Below are positions 54,075 to 61,401 of a DNA stretch of 61,401 nucleotides, one piece after another. The translations under genes and the position numbers were made by a program. Below the pieces are notes generated by a model, which searched no databases, was not told the origin of the DNA, and saw only the letters and a list, made by a program, of their open reading frames with translations. Location of the stretch: NCBI GenBank assembly GCA_012514775.1, contig JAAYZQ010000166.1:1-61401 (forward strand), given 5' to 3'. This DNA is from Anaerolineaceae bacterium (GTDB lineage Bacteria > Chloroflexota > Anaerolineae > JAAYZQ01). Position 1 is the first letter of the stretch; every line of letters starts with the position of its first letter.

Positions 54075-55325
54075 GTGAGCCTGTCGAAGGCTGTCGTGGC
54101 CATCCTGGGCTCCCTCGACACCAAGGGGGCGGAGATCGACTATCTCCGCCAGGCGGTTCGCGAGCAAGGCGGCGAGCCGCTGGTAATCGACACCGGGGTC
54201 CTGGGCGAGCCGGCGGTCGCCGCCCACGTCACGCGCCACGAGGTGGCCGCCGCCGCGGGCAGCAGCATCGCCGAGCTGGTGTGCCAGGGCGACAAGAACC
54301 TTGCCTTGCTGACCATGGCCCGGGGCGCCGGCGCCATCCTGCGCTCGCTGTTGCTCGGGCAGGAGCGAGGCCGGCTGGGCGGGGTGCTGAGCATCGGCGG
54401 TTCGCGCGGAACCGCCCTGGGCACCCGCGCCATGCAAACGCTGCCGGTTGGCGTCCCAAAGCTGATGGTCTCGACCATGGCCAGTGGTCTGAACACCTTC
54501 GAGCCCTACGTGGGCACCAGGGACGTGACCCTGATGCACTCGGTGGCCGACGTGGCCGGCATCAACGTCGTGACCCGGCAGATCATGACCAATGCCGCGG
54601 CGGCCATCGTCGCTATGAGCCGCGTCGGAGCACCGATCCGGCGCGGCAGCGGCGGCGTCTTTGCCGCCTCCATGCTGGGCGTGTCCACACCCCTGGTGAC
54701 ACAAATCCAGGGCCTGGTGGCCGCCGCCTGGCACGAAGGCGAGCTGATTGCCTACCACGCGGTGGGCACCGGCGGGCGCGCCATGGAAGAGCTCATCGAG
54801 GACGGCGTGGTGGCAGGCGTGTTCGACGTGTCGCCGGGCGAGATGGCCGCCCTGGTGGTGGGCGGGCCGTTTTCGGCCGGCCCGGAACGCATGCGGGCGG
54901 CGGGCCGGATGGGCATTCCCCAGGTCATCGCGCCGGGCGGTCTCGACTTTATCATCGAAGGGCAGCCGGAGGGGCTGCCCGCCTACTACGCGGGACGCAA
55001 GACGATGGTCCACACGCCGGACATCACCCTGGTCCGCACCTCGGCCGGCGAGATGGAGGCGGTGGCGCGGCTCATCGCCGGCCGGCTGGCGGAATCCAGG
55101 GGGCCGGCGGCGGCAATCCTTCCCCTGCGGGCCTTTGGCGAGTTTGCCCGCGAGGGCCGGCCGCTCCACGATCCAGAATCGGATCGGGCCTTTATCGAGA
55201 CGTTCCGGGCCTGCCTGCCTCCGCACGTCACCCTGGTCGAGCTGGACACGCATCTCAACGACCCCGTGGTCGGCGAGACGGCCGTCCGCTTGATGCGCGA
55301 CATGCTGGCCGGCAGGGCGGCCTGA
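54075..55325 (+). CDS. Tm-1-like ATP-binding (UPF0261) protein
   Basis: The 416-aa protein has the hallmark N-terminus VVAILGSLDTKGAEIDYLR and a central GVLSIGGSRGTALGTRAMQ segment. A C-terminal half has GTGGRAMEELIEDG, PGGLDFI and HTPDITLVRTSAGE. Tm-1-like proteins are often found in catabolic clusters, but their reaction is not established. A GTG start at 54075 is chosen; the open frame extends back into the cyclase gene. It lies 14 nt after the cyclase and 9 nt before the MoaD-like gene. Confidence 0.88.
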   Translation: MSLSKAVVAILGSLDTKGAEIDYLRQAVREQGGEPLVIDTGVLGEPAVAAHVTRHEVAAAAGSSIAELVCQGDKNLALLTMARGAGAILRSLLLGQERGRLGGVLSIGGSRGTALGTRAMQTLPVGVPKLMVSTMASGLNTFEPYVGTRDVTLMHSVADVAGINVVTRQIMTNAAAAIVAMSRVGAPIRRGSGGVFAASMLGVSTPLVTQIQGLVAAAWHEGELIAYHAVGTGGRAMEELIEDGVVAGVFDVSPGEMAALVVGGPFSAGPERMRAAGRMGIPQVIAPGGLDFIIEGQPEGLPAYYAGRKTMVHTPDITLVRTSAGEMEAVARLIAGRLAESRGPAAAILPLRAFGEFAREGRPLHDPESDRAFIETFRACLPPHVTLVELDTHLNDPVVGETAVRLMRDMLAGRAA

Positions 55326-55334
55326 GGAAAGGCG

Positions 55335-55613
55335 ATGGACATCCGGGTTCACCTGTTCTCGATCTTGCAGGACTGCCTGCCCCCCGGGTCCAAACGGGGG
55401 CAGGCCACGGTTACACTGCCGGAGGGCGCCACGGTCGGCGATCTGATGGTGCACCTGGGCATCGACGTGTACCTGGGCTACTCGCCGCAGGCGGTGATCG
55501 AAGAGGCGGGCTGGCAGGTGAGCGTGTCGGGCCGCTTTGGCGCCACGTCCGACAAGGTCCTGCAGGACGGCGATACGGTGCTGATCATGCCCCACGCATC
55601 GGGCGGGCAGTGA
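55335..55613 (+). CDS. MoaD/ThiS-family ubiquitin-like protein
   Basis: The 92-aa beta-grasp protein has the end DGDTVLIMPHASGGQ. MoaD carries sulfur for pterin cofactors on a C-terminal Gly-Gly; here one extra Gln follows the GG, so a trimming step or a non-sulfur role may be involved. AOR genes are commonly accompanied by such a protein, presumably for the W/Mo cofactor. ATG 55335 has AGGAAAGG upstream. Confidence 0.85.
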   Translation: MDIRVHLFSILQDCLPPGSKRGQATVTLPEGATVGDLMVHLGIDVYLGYSPQAVIEEAGWQVSVSGRFGATSDKVLQDGDTVLIMPHASGGQ

Positions 55614-55639
55614 TCAGAGCCAACGAAAGGATCGAAGGC

Positions 55640-56425
55640 ATGACCTCGTTCGAACGTTATCGAGCACTTTTTGACCTGAAGGACAAGGTGGCGTTGGTGG
55701 CCGGCGGTGCCGGGGGGATCGGCAGCGCCGTGAGCGAGGGCCTGGCCGCCTACGGAGCCTCCGTGGTCGTGGCCGGCCGCACCGCGCACAAGGCAGAGGA
55801 GCTTGCCGGCCGCATTTGTGCGGCGAATGGGCAGGCCTGGGGCGCCGGTCTGGACGTCCTCGATTTCGAAGCCGTGCAGAGCCTGGTCAACCAGGTGGTG
55901 GAGCGCCACGGGGCCCTCGACATCATGGTCAACTGCACGGGCACCCACGTCGAGGCCCCGGCGGAGGACTATGCCGAAGTTGATTGGGACAAGGTGCTGG
56001 ACCTCAACCTGAAGGCCGCCTTTTTCATCTCCCAGGCGGTGGCCAGGGCCCAGATCCCGCGCGGCGGCGGAAAACAGATACACATCAGCTCGGTGCGAAG
56101 CGCCCTGGGCATCCGCCGTGGCTACGTGGCCTATTGCGCCAGCAAGGCGGGGCTGAACCTGATGATCAAGCAGCTCGCCACCGAGTGGGCCAGGCACAAT
56201 ATCACGATCAACGGGATCGCACCAACGTTCACCCGTACCGAACTGGTGAAGGATTATCTCGACGATCCATCGTTCTACGCTCCGCTGGTGGCGCGCATTC
56301 CCCTGGGGCGCATCTGCGAGCCGATGGATCTGGCAGCGATGGCCATCTACCTGGCGGCACCCGCCTCGGACTTTGTCACGGGGCAGATCATCTTTGCCGA
56401 CGGTGGCGTGACCGCCTGCCAATAG
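55640..56425 (+). CDS. short-chain dehydrogenase/reductase
   Basis: The 261-aa classical SDR has the cofactor motif AGGAGGIG (21-28), NCTG (98-101, in place of NNAG), catalytic Ser151, Tyr165 and Lys169 (YVAYCASK), and a C-terminal ADGGVTACQ. Arg47 after the second strand favours NADP(H), though this is weak evidence. It likely interconverts an alcohol and a ketone or aldehyde in the same pathway. ATG 55640 is 26 nt after the MoaD-like stop; the open frame upstream is an artefact. Confidence 0.92.
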   Translation: MTSFERYRALFDLKDKVALVAGGAGGIGSAVSEGLAAYGASVVVAGRTAHKAEELAGRICAANGQAWGAGLDVLDFEAVQSLVNQVVERHGALDIMVNCTGTHVEAPAEDYAEVDWDKVLDLNLKAAFFISQAVARAQIPRGGGKQIHISSVRSALGIRRGYVAYCASKAGLNLMIKQLATEWARHNITINGIAPTFTRTELVKDYLDDPSFYAPLVARIPLGRICEPMDLAAMAIYLAAPASDFVTGQIIFADGGVTACQ

Positions 56426-56434
56426 GAGGACAGG

Positions 56435-57403
56435 GTGGCAGACAGGCTTACGGTTTGGTTTAAGGAGATTGGAAGGCACGATGTGGCGCTGGCCGGCGGA
56501 AAGGGCGCCAACCTGGGCGACATGGTCCAGGCCGGCCTGCCGGTGCCTCCGGGGTTTGTCATCACGGCGCCGGCCTATCGCCTGCTCATCGAAAAGGTGG
56601 GGTTGTGCAGCCTCATCGACGAGCTACTGGAGGGCCTGGACCGCACCGCCTGCGATGCGCTGCAGGCAGTGGAGCCTCGCCTCCGCGAGCTTTTTGTCGG
56701 CGTCCCCATCCCGGAGGAGCTGGAGCGCGAGATCCTGGAGGCCTACCGCCGGCTGGGCACCGAAGAGCCCGTGGCCGTGCGCTCCAGCGCGACCGCCGAA
56801 GACCTGGCCGGAGCGAGCTTTGCGGGCCAACAGGACACGATCCTGAACGTCATCGGCGAGGAGGAACTGCTCCAGGCCGTACGCAAATGCTGGTCTTCGC
56901 TGTTTACGTCGCAGGCCATCTTTTACCGCTGCCGGCAGGGCTTTGACGACCGCCAGGTGTCTATGGGCGTCGTCGTGCAAAAGATGATCGACTCGGAGAA
57001 ATCGGGGGTCAGCTTTACCGTCGACCCCGTCCTCCGCAACCGCTACCAGATGGTGGTGGAGGCCGTGTGGGGGCTGGGCGAGGGCATCGTGTCGGGGACC
57101 ATCACTCCCGACCATTACAAGATCGACAAGGAGACCTACGAGATCGACGACGAGTTCATCCCGACGAAAAAGATCATGTTCTGCCGCAAGGCGCCGTGCG
57201 AGGGCCAGCGCAGCGGGGTCGAGGTGCTGCCGGTGCCCGAGGACCGTGCAGACGCCCGCGTCCTGACAGAAGACGAACTGAGGAAGCTCATCGACCTGGG
57301 AAACCTGGTGGAGGAGCACTTTGGCTGCCCGCAGGACATCGAGTGGTGCATTACAGGGAACGAGATCTATTTGCTGCAAAGCCGGCCCATCACCTGCCTA
57401 TAA
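56435..57403 (+). CDS. PEP synthase N-terminal ATP-binding domain protein, phenylphosphate-synthase subunit 2-like
   Basis: The 322-aa protein corresponds to the ATP-grasp (PPDK_N) half of PEP synthase. It shows GGKGANLGDMVQAGLPVPPGF (16-36), VAVRSSATAEDLAGASFAGQQ, KSGVSFTVDP and a C-terminal DIEWCITGNEIYLLQSRPIT. It lacks the swivelling His domain and the PEP-binding barrel. It should phosphorylate His523 of the protein at 49465-51162 using ATP. GTG 56435 has AGGAGG upstream and lies 9 nt after the SDR. Confidence 0.88.
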   Translation: MADRLTVWFKEIGRHDVALAGGKGANLGDMVQAGLPVPPGFVITAPAYRLLIEKVGLCSLIDELLEGLDRTACDALQAVEPRLRELFVGVPIPEELEREILEAYRRLGTEEPVAVRSSATAEDLAGASFAGQQDTILNVIGEEELLQAVRKCWSSLFTSQAIFYRCRQGFDDRQVSMGVVVQKMIDSEKSGVSFTVDPVLRNRYQMVVEAVWGLGEGIVSGTITPDHYKIDKETYEIDDEFIPTKKIMFCRKAPCEGQRSGVEVLPVPEDRADARVLTEDELRKLIDLGNLVEEHFGCPQDIEWCITGNEIYLLQSRPITCL

Positions 57404-57455
57404 GACGCCTGGCCGGGCTGCCCGCCAGCGAAAGAACGATCCGAGGAGTAGACAT

Positions 57456-58337
57456 ATGCTGCAATTGAGTGAGGAATTCTCGTCGGGCGGAGCGCGCCTC
57501 CGCTTTGATATCTATGGCTCCCAGCCCCGGGAGCACGTTCTCGACGAGCTGGCGTTCCTGGCCTATCGGCTGGCCAGCGTCACCATCGAGACCCCGACCA
57601 CGCGCCCGGAGCCCGACATCGTCTGGAACCAGGACGCTGCGGGCAAGAGCATCCGCTACGATGGCAAGACCCTCACCCTGGACGGCGACTGGTACCAGGG
57701 TGAGGTGCAGACGATCATCGTGTCGATGCTCGCGCTGCGCATGGAGGAAATGGGACTGCACCCCTTCCACTCGTCCGCCATCCGCTACCACGACCGCACC
57801 GTGCTGTTCATCAGCGGCGAGTCGAACCACGGCAAGACCATGGCCCAGATCGAGGGGAGCCGGCGCGGCGGCCTGCTCGTTTCCACCGAGACCACGGTCA
57901 CCGACGAGCGCGGCTGGGTGGTGACGGGCTCCAAGAGCGTGTTCCTGCGGACCCGCTCCAAAGGCACCGAGCGGGCCGACAAGCCCGATCAGGACCAGGG
58001 CGTGGCCAGATTCTTTGACAAAACGCCCGAATTCGTCACCTACGACGAGCCGTGCAACGTGGACCTGGTCATCGTGCCGGCCATCGACGGCAACTATAGC
58101 ACGCAGGTGTCAGAGCTGAACCAGTTTGAAAAAGAGTTCCAGACGATGCACTGCGTGATGGACTACCTGGGGCTGCACCTGGTACTGGCGCCCGGCATCG
58201 TCATGCCCATTCTGGACAATGACGCGCTGCGGGCCAGGCGAGCCGACTTTGTCCATCGCTTCGCCGTCCGCCCCTACTACTTTATCCGGGCTGCGAACCC
58301 GCAACTGCTGCTGGACGAAGTCGAGAAACTATTGTAA
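57456..58337 (+). CDS. HPr kinase-like P-loop protein
   Basis: The 293-aa protein has a P-loop GESNHGKT (121-128) preceded by LHPFHSSAIRYHDRTVLFIS, the layout of the HprK / PEP-carboxykinase-fold kinases. The N-terminal ~100 residues resemble the small domain of HprK-like proteins. No HPr gene is in the window. It sits directly after the ATP-binding PEP-synthase-like subunit, so it may phosphorylate a pathway protein or small molecule. ATG 57456 follows GAGGAG. Confidence 0.7.
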   Translation: MLQLSEEFSSGGARLRFDIYGSQPREHVLDELAFLAYRLASVTIETPTTRPEPDIVWNQDAAGKSIRYDGKTLTLDGDWYQGEVQTIIVSMLALRMEEMGLHPFHSSAIRYHDRTVLFISGESNHGKTMAQIEGSRRGGLLVSTETTVTDERGWVVTGSKSVFLRTRSKGTERADKPDQDQGVARFFDKTPEFVTYDEPCNVDLVIVPAIDGNYSTQVSELNQFEKEFQTMHCVMDYLGLHLVLAPGIVMPILDNDALRARRADFVHRFAVRPYYFIRAANPQLLLDEVEKLL

Positions 58338-58349
58338 AGTGGGCGTACA

Positions 58350-59042
58350 ATGACCAATTCTCACGCACTCACTCCTCCAGATAGCGCAACCTTTGGCCGT
58401 GTCGTCCTGGGCGACCAGGTCACCGAGTATGTCATCGAAGCGATCATGAACGGCGAATTCCGGCCGGGGGATCGGATCAACGCCAGCGCCCTGGGCAGGC
58501 GGCTGGGTGTCAGCCAGGCGCCCGTCCGCGAGGCCATGCGCGAGCTGGTAATGCGGGGCTTTCTCGAAAGCCAGCCGTTCAAAGGCACCACGGTGCGCAG
58601 CTTTTCCGACAAGGAGCTGCGCGAGGTCTATACCGTGCGCGCCGCCCTCGAGTCGCTGGCCGCCCGGCTGGCCATCGAGAACCTGGCGGACGAGGACCTG
58701 GAGGCCCTGCGGGACATCATAGAAGAGATGGTCCGCGCCGGCCAGGAGGGCGACGCCATCCAGATGATCCGGCTCGACAACCGCTTTCACGAGACGATCC
58801 TGCAGATTGCCGACAACGGCTTGCTCTACCAACTGTGGCAAACCCTCCAATGCGGCTACTGGACGGCCATCAGCACCCGCCGGTCCACGCTCGATCTGGA
58901 GAAGCTGGCCCGGCGGCACGAAATCGTGCTGGCAGAAATCGCCACGCGGGATCCGGCCCGGGCCGCCGAAGCGATGAAACACCACATCGAAGATCTGAGC
59001 ATGCCTCCCCTCAAGCGGGAGACTCGGAGATTGGGAGGGTAA
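58350..59042 (+). CDS. GntR-family (FadR/FCD) transcriptional regulator
   Basis: The 230-aa protein has an N-terminal winged helix (IMNGEFRPGDRINASALGRRLGVSQAPVREAMREL) and a C-terminal FCD all-helical effector domain. The metal/effector residues are visible in DNRFHETIL, RRHEIVLAEI and MKHHIEDL. Such regulators sense organic acids or acyl-CoA-type metabolites. It sits inside the cluster between the HprK-like and E2 genes and probably controls it, perhaps through the heptad repeats at 49297-49322. Confidence 0.93.
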   Translation: MTNSHALTPPDSATFGRVVLGDQVTEYVIEAIMNGEFRPGDRINASALGRRLGVSQAPVREAMRELVMRGFLESQPFKGTTVRSFSDKELREVYTVRAALESLAARLAIENLADEDLEALRDIIEEMVRAGQEGDAIQMIRLDNRFHETILQIADNGLLYQLWQTLQCGYWTAISTRRSTLDLEKLARRHEIVLAEIATRDPARAAEAMKHHIEDLSMPPLKRETRRLGG

Positions 59043-59043
59043 C

Positions 59044-60414
59044 ATGCCGTTCGAGATCACCATGCCCCAACTGGGGCTCACCATGGAACAGGGCGCCGTC
59101 GTGGAGTGGTACGTCGCGGAGGGCGATTCCATCTCGGAGGGCCAGGAAATATTCAGCGTCGAGACCGACAAGTCGGTAGTCAGCGTCGAGGCCCACCAGG
59201 AGGGAATCCTGGCGCGCCTCCTGGTGCCCGCGGGCCAGACCGTGCTGGTGGGCACCTGCCTCGCCGTAGGCGTCGCGCCCGGCGAGTCGCTGCCAGCAGA
59301 CTGGCAGCCAAGCCAGGCGGCTGAAAGCCAGGCGCCCGCCGCGGAGGCACAAGCGGCGCCGGAAGCGGTCCCCGCCGCCGAATCCGCCGCCACCGGCGGC
59401 ACGACCCAGGCCTCGTGGAAAGCGCGCTCGCTGGCCCGAGATGCGGGGCTGGATCTGCGCGAGATCGTGGGCAGCGGCCCGGGCGGGCGGATCGTCGCCG
59501 CGGACGTGACCGCCGTGACGAGGGCACCAGCCGCGGCACCGGCTCCCGAGGCTACCCCCGTGGCTGCCAACCTGGCGGCCAGCCTGGGCCTCGATCTGAG
59601 CCGCGTGGCGGGCAGCGGCCCCCAGGGCAAGATTACCCAGGCGGACGTACTGGAAGCCGCGGCGGCCGTCATTCGACGCGCGCCCACCGCGGCGGCTGCG
59701 CCGGCGGAACCCGCTGGGACGTTGCCCCAGGTAGCAAAAACGACACCCCTCAAGGGGGTGCGCAAGATCGTGTCAGAAGGCATGGCCAACAGCGTCCACA
59801 CCACGGCGCGGGTGACCCTCTTTCGCGAGGTGGATGCGGGCGAGCTGGCGCGCCTGCGCCAGCGGTTCGCAGACAGGGGGCTGAAGGTTTCGTACAACGA
59901 CCTCCTGGTCCAGATCTGCGCCGTGGCCCTGCGCGAGCACCCCGAGGCCAACGCCCGGCTGGGCGAGGGGCAGATCGAGCACCTGGACCGCATCAACATC
60001 GGCCTCGCCGTCGACACCGACCATGGGCTGTTCGTGCCGGTGGTCCACAATGCAGACCGCCTGACGATACCACAGATCGCCACCGAGAGCGCTCGCCTGA
60101 TCCAGGCCACCCGCGAGGGCCGCAGCCTGCCCGACGAGCTGAGCGGCGGCGTGTTTACCATCACCAACCTGGGCATGCTCGGGGTTGACGGCTTCACGCC
60201 GGTCATCAACCTGCCCGAGTGCTGCATCCTGGGCGTGGGTCGCATCGTGCGCAAGCCGGTCGTCGTCGACGCTCAAGATACCATCGCCGTGCGCCCGATG
60301 TTTACCCTCAGCCTGGTCTTTGACCACCGCGTGCTGGACGGCGCGCCGGCGGCGCGCTTCCTGGACCGCATCGCCCAGTTGGTCGAGGACCCGATGTTGC
60401 TGCTGGCACTTTGA
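59044..60414 (+). CDS. 2-oxoacid/acetoin dehydrogenase E2 (dihydrolipoamide acyltransferase) with two E3-binding domains
   Basis: The 456-aa protein has a lipoyl domain (1-78, Lys43 in ETDKSVVSVEA) and an Ala/Pro-rich linker. Two peripheral-subunit-binding domains follow (about 122-158 and 174-206), then the catalytic CAT domain (~235-456) with the active-site His428 in DHRVLDG. Two binding domains in tandem are unusual, since bacterial E2s normally have one. It passes an acyl group to CoA. It starts 2 nt after gntR, so it is part of the same operon. Confidence 0.9.
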   Translation: MPFEITMPQLGLTMEQGAVVEWYVAEGDSISEGQEIFSVETDKSVVSVEAHQEGILARLLVPAGQTVLVGTCLAVGVAPGESLPADWQPSQAAESQAPAAEAQAAPEAVPAAESAATGGTTQASWKARSLARDAGLDLREIVGSGPGGRIVAADVTAVTRAPAAAPAPEATPVAANLAASLGLDLSRVAGSGPQGKITQADVLEAAAAVIRRAPTAAAAPAEPAGTLPQVAKTTPLKGVRKIVSEGMANSVHTTARVTLFREVDAGELARLRQRFADRGLKVSYNDLLVQICAVALREHPEANARLGEGQIEHLDRINIGLAVDTDHGLFVPVVHNADRLTIPQIATESARLIQATREGRSLPDELSGGVFTITNLGMLGVDGFTPVINLPECCILGVGRIVRKPVVVDAQDTIAVRPMFTLSLVFDHRVLDGAPAARFLDRIAQLVEDPMLLLAL

Positions 60415-60493
60415 CGAGGGGCCGAGGCAAGAGGCCGTGGCAGCCGCCGGCCTCCTGCAGCCCCCGTCGATTCAAGAGCGGAGAGAAGGAACC

Positions 60494-61401
60494 ATGAGCG
60501 TAGAACAAGAAGCACCACCCACCGATCTGACCCGCGATCAGTTGCTGGCCATGTACCGGCGCATGCAGCTTATCCGCGGCTTTGAGAACACGGCCCAGAA
60601 GCTGTTCGAGGCCGGCGAGATCGGCGGCTTTTACCACCTGTCGCAGGGCCAGGAGGCGGTGCCCGTGGGCACGTGCACGGCCCTGCGCCCCGACGACTAT
60701 ATCACCAGCACCCATCGCGGGCACGGCGACGTCATTGCCAAGGGCTGCGAGGTCAAGTACATGTTTGCCGAGCTGTACGGGCGGACGACGGGCTACTGCA
60801 AGGGCAAGGGCGGCTCCATGCACATCGCCGATTTCAGCCAGGGCATCATCGGCGCCAACGGCATCGTGGGCGGCAGCCTGCCCATCAGCGTCGGCGCGGC
60901 GATGTCGGCCAGGATGCGGCGCTCGGGCCAGGTGACCGTCTGCTTCTTTGGCGACGGCGCCACCGCCGAGGGCAGCTTTCACGAGGCCATGAACCTGGCC
61001 TCCCTGTGGCAGGTGCCCCTCATCTTTGTCTGCCAGAACAACCTGTACGGCCTGTCGCAGCCCTGGGAGGCCAGCGGCTACAAGTGCGACCTGGCCCGCC
61101 GCGCCCAGAGCTACAACATGCCGGGCTCCTGCGTTGACGGCATGGACGCCATCGCCGTCTACCGGGAGGTCAAGGAGGCGGTCGATCTTGCCCGGTCGGG
61201 CGGGGGACCCAGCTTTATCGAGGCCAAGACCTATCGCTTCCTTGGCCACTACGTGGGGGATCCGGGGCTGTATATGCCGGCCGATGAGCGAAAGGCCTGG
61301 CGCGAGCGGGATGCCATCGTCAAGTTGGGCCGCCAACTACGTGCCTGGGGCTACCTGACCGAAGAAGAGGACGAGGCCCTGCGGGCCGGCGTGGAGGCAG
61401 A
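60494..61401 (+). CDS. thiamine-dependent dehydrogenase E1 alpha subunit (partial at window end)
   Basis: The first 302 residues are visible; the frame runs off the window. It matches pyruvate/acetoin dehydrogenase E1-alpha: LSQGQEAVPVG, THRGHGDVIAKG, KGKGGSMHI, and the thiamine-diphosphate motif GDGATAEGSFHEAMNLAS ending in CQNN. The phosphorylation-loop region YRFLGHYVGDP is typical of AcoA-like members. With the E2 gene 79 nt upstream it forms an acyl-CoA-producing complex; E1-beta should follow outside the window. ATG 60494 has GAAGGAACC upstream. Confidence 0.92.
   Translation, partial: MSVEQEAPPTDLTRDQLLAMYRRMQLIRGFENTAQKLFEAGEIGGFYHLSQGQEAVPVGTCTALRPDDYITSTHRGHGDVIAKGCEVKYMFAELYGRTTGYCKGKGGSMHIADFSQGIIGANGIVGGSLPISVGAAMSARMRRSGQVTVCFFGDGATAEGSFHEAMNLASLWQVPLIFVCQNNLYGLSQPWEASGYKCDLARRAQSYNMPGSCVDGMDAIAVYREVKEAVDLARSGGGPSFIEAKTYRFLGHYVGDPGLYMPADERKAWRERDAIVKLGRQLRAWGYLTEEEDEALRAGVEA

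Noticed and set aside
53975..55639. Long plus-strand extension in front of the SDR gene
   Set aside because: It is Arg/Gly-rich and lies out of frame over the Tm-1-like gene; the SDR begins at ATG 55640 with a normal N-terminus.
49465..58337. Phenol degradation via phenylphosphate
   Set aside because: The kinase halves fit, but no phenylphosphate carboxylase (UbiD-like) gene is in the cluster, so the specific pathway is not claimed.

Overview
The window is 61.4 kb of GC-rich bacterial DNA. It is densely coded, has short intergenic gaps, and shows no transposase, integrase, rRNA, tRNA or CRISPR array. Gene content and order suggest a Chloroflexota bacterium, probably close to Anaerolineae. 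The clues are the alaS / FtsA-like / baseplate-J-like / ruvX / mltG block, a MalT-type STAND regulator with a SARP-like C-terminus, a DUF5317-like protein and large multi-PAS kinases. This placement is an inference from gene content; no marker phylogeny was run.

Layout. (1) 1-9.5 kb, plus strand: alaS with a near-consensus promoter and a 5' hairpin, an FtsA/PilM-like protein, a membrane baseplate-J-like protein, ruvX, mltG, a shortened LivK-like lipoprotein and a GT4/GT5 glycosyltransferase. (2) 9.5-16.5 kb: a beta-propeller lipoprotein and a pyrimidine-nucleoside phosphorylase on the minus strand, then a receiver-only response regulator, trmFO and a PAF-acetylhydrolase-like hydrolase on the plus strand. 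(3) 16.6-22.5 kb, minus: UspA, a Na/Pi-cotransporter-like protein and a Ca2+-type P-ATPase in an overlapping operon, preceded by an S51-like protein carrying a CysRS-type tail. (4) 22.6-24.1 kb: arsR-arsM with two related inverted-repeat operators and an intrinsic terminator. (5) 24.1-26.2 kb: a secreted HExxH metalloprotease. (6) 26.3-32.5 kb, minus: a possible peptide system. It holds a STAND/SARP regulator, a promoter with 12-bp direct repeats, a 45-aa membrane peptide, a structured spacer, a DUF5317-like membrane protein, a leader-like peptide with an Asn-Gly-repeat tail, and a soluble PAS histidine kinase. (7) 32.7-35.3 kb, minus: a Ni/Co ECF transporter (cbiMNQO) with a TTGCAA-N4-TTGCAA operator candidate. 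(8) 35.3-43.7 kb: a secreted kelch protein and two adjacent paralogous multi-domain kinases. (9) 43.8-49.2 kb, plus: a ROK fructokinase and a four-gene ABC-2 exporter set. (10) 49.2 kb to the end, plus: a catabolic-looking cluster.

The last cluster is the most interesting. Two proteins correspond to the swivelling phosphohistidine half and the ATP-binding half of PEP synthase, the split arrangement described for phenylphosphate synthase. Between them lie an aldehyde:ferredoxin oxidoreductase (AOR) family enzyme, a cyclase-family hydrolase, a Tm-1-like (UPF0261) protein, a MoaD/ThiS-like protein and an SDR dehydrogenase. An HprK-like P-loop protein, a GntR regulator and the E2 and E1-alpha subunits of a 2-oxoacid or acetoin dehydrogenase follow. 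The leader of the AOR gene folds on paper into a four-way-junction RNA with a 13-bp closing helix, a good riboswitch candidate. I read the cluster as phosphorylation-dependent activation and oxidation of an unidentified substrate feeding an acyl-CoA-producing complex.

Most long frames on opposite strands are shadows caused by high GC and are left out. Start codons were chosen from Shine-Dalgarno sites and family N-termini and often differ from the longest open frame.
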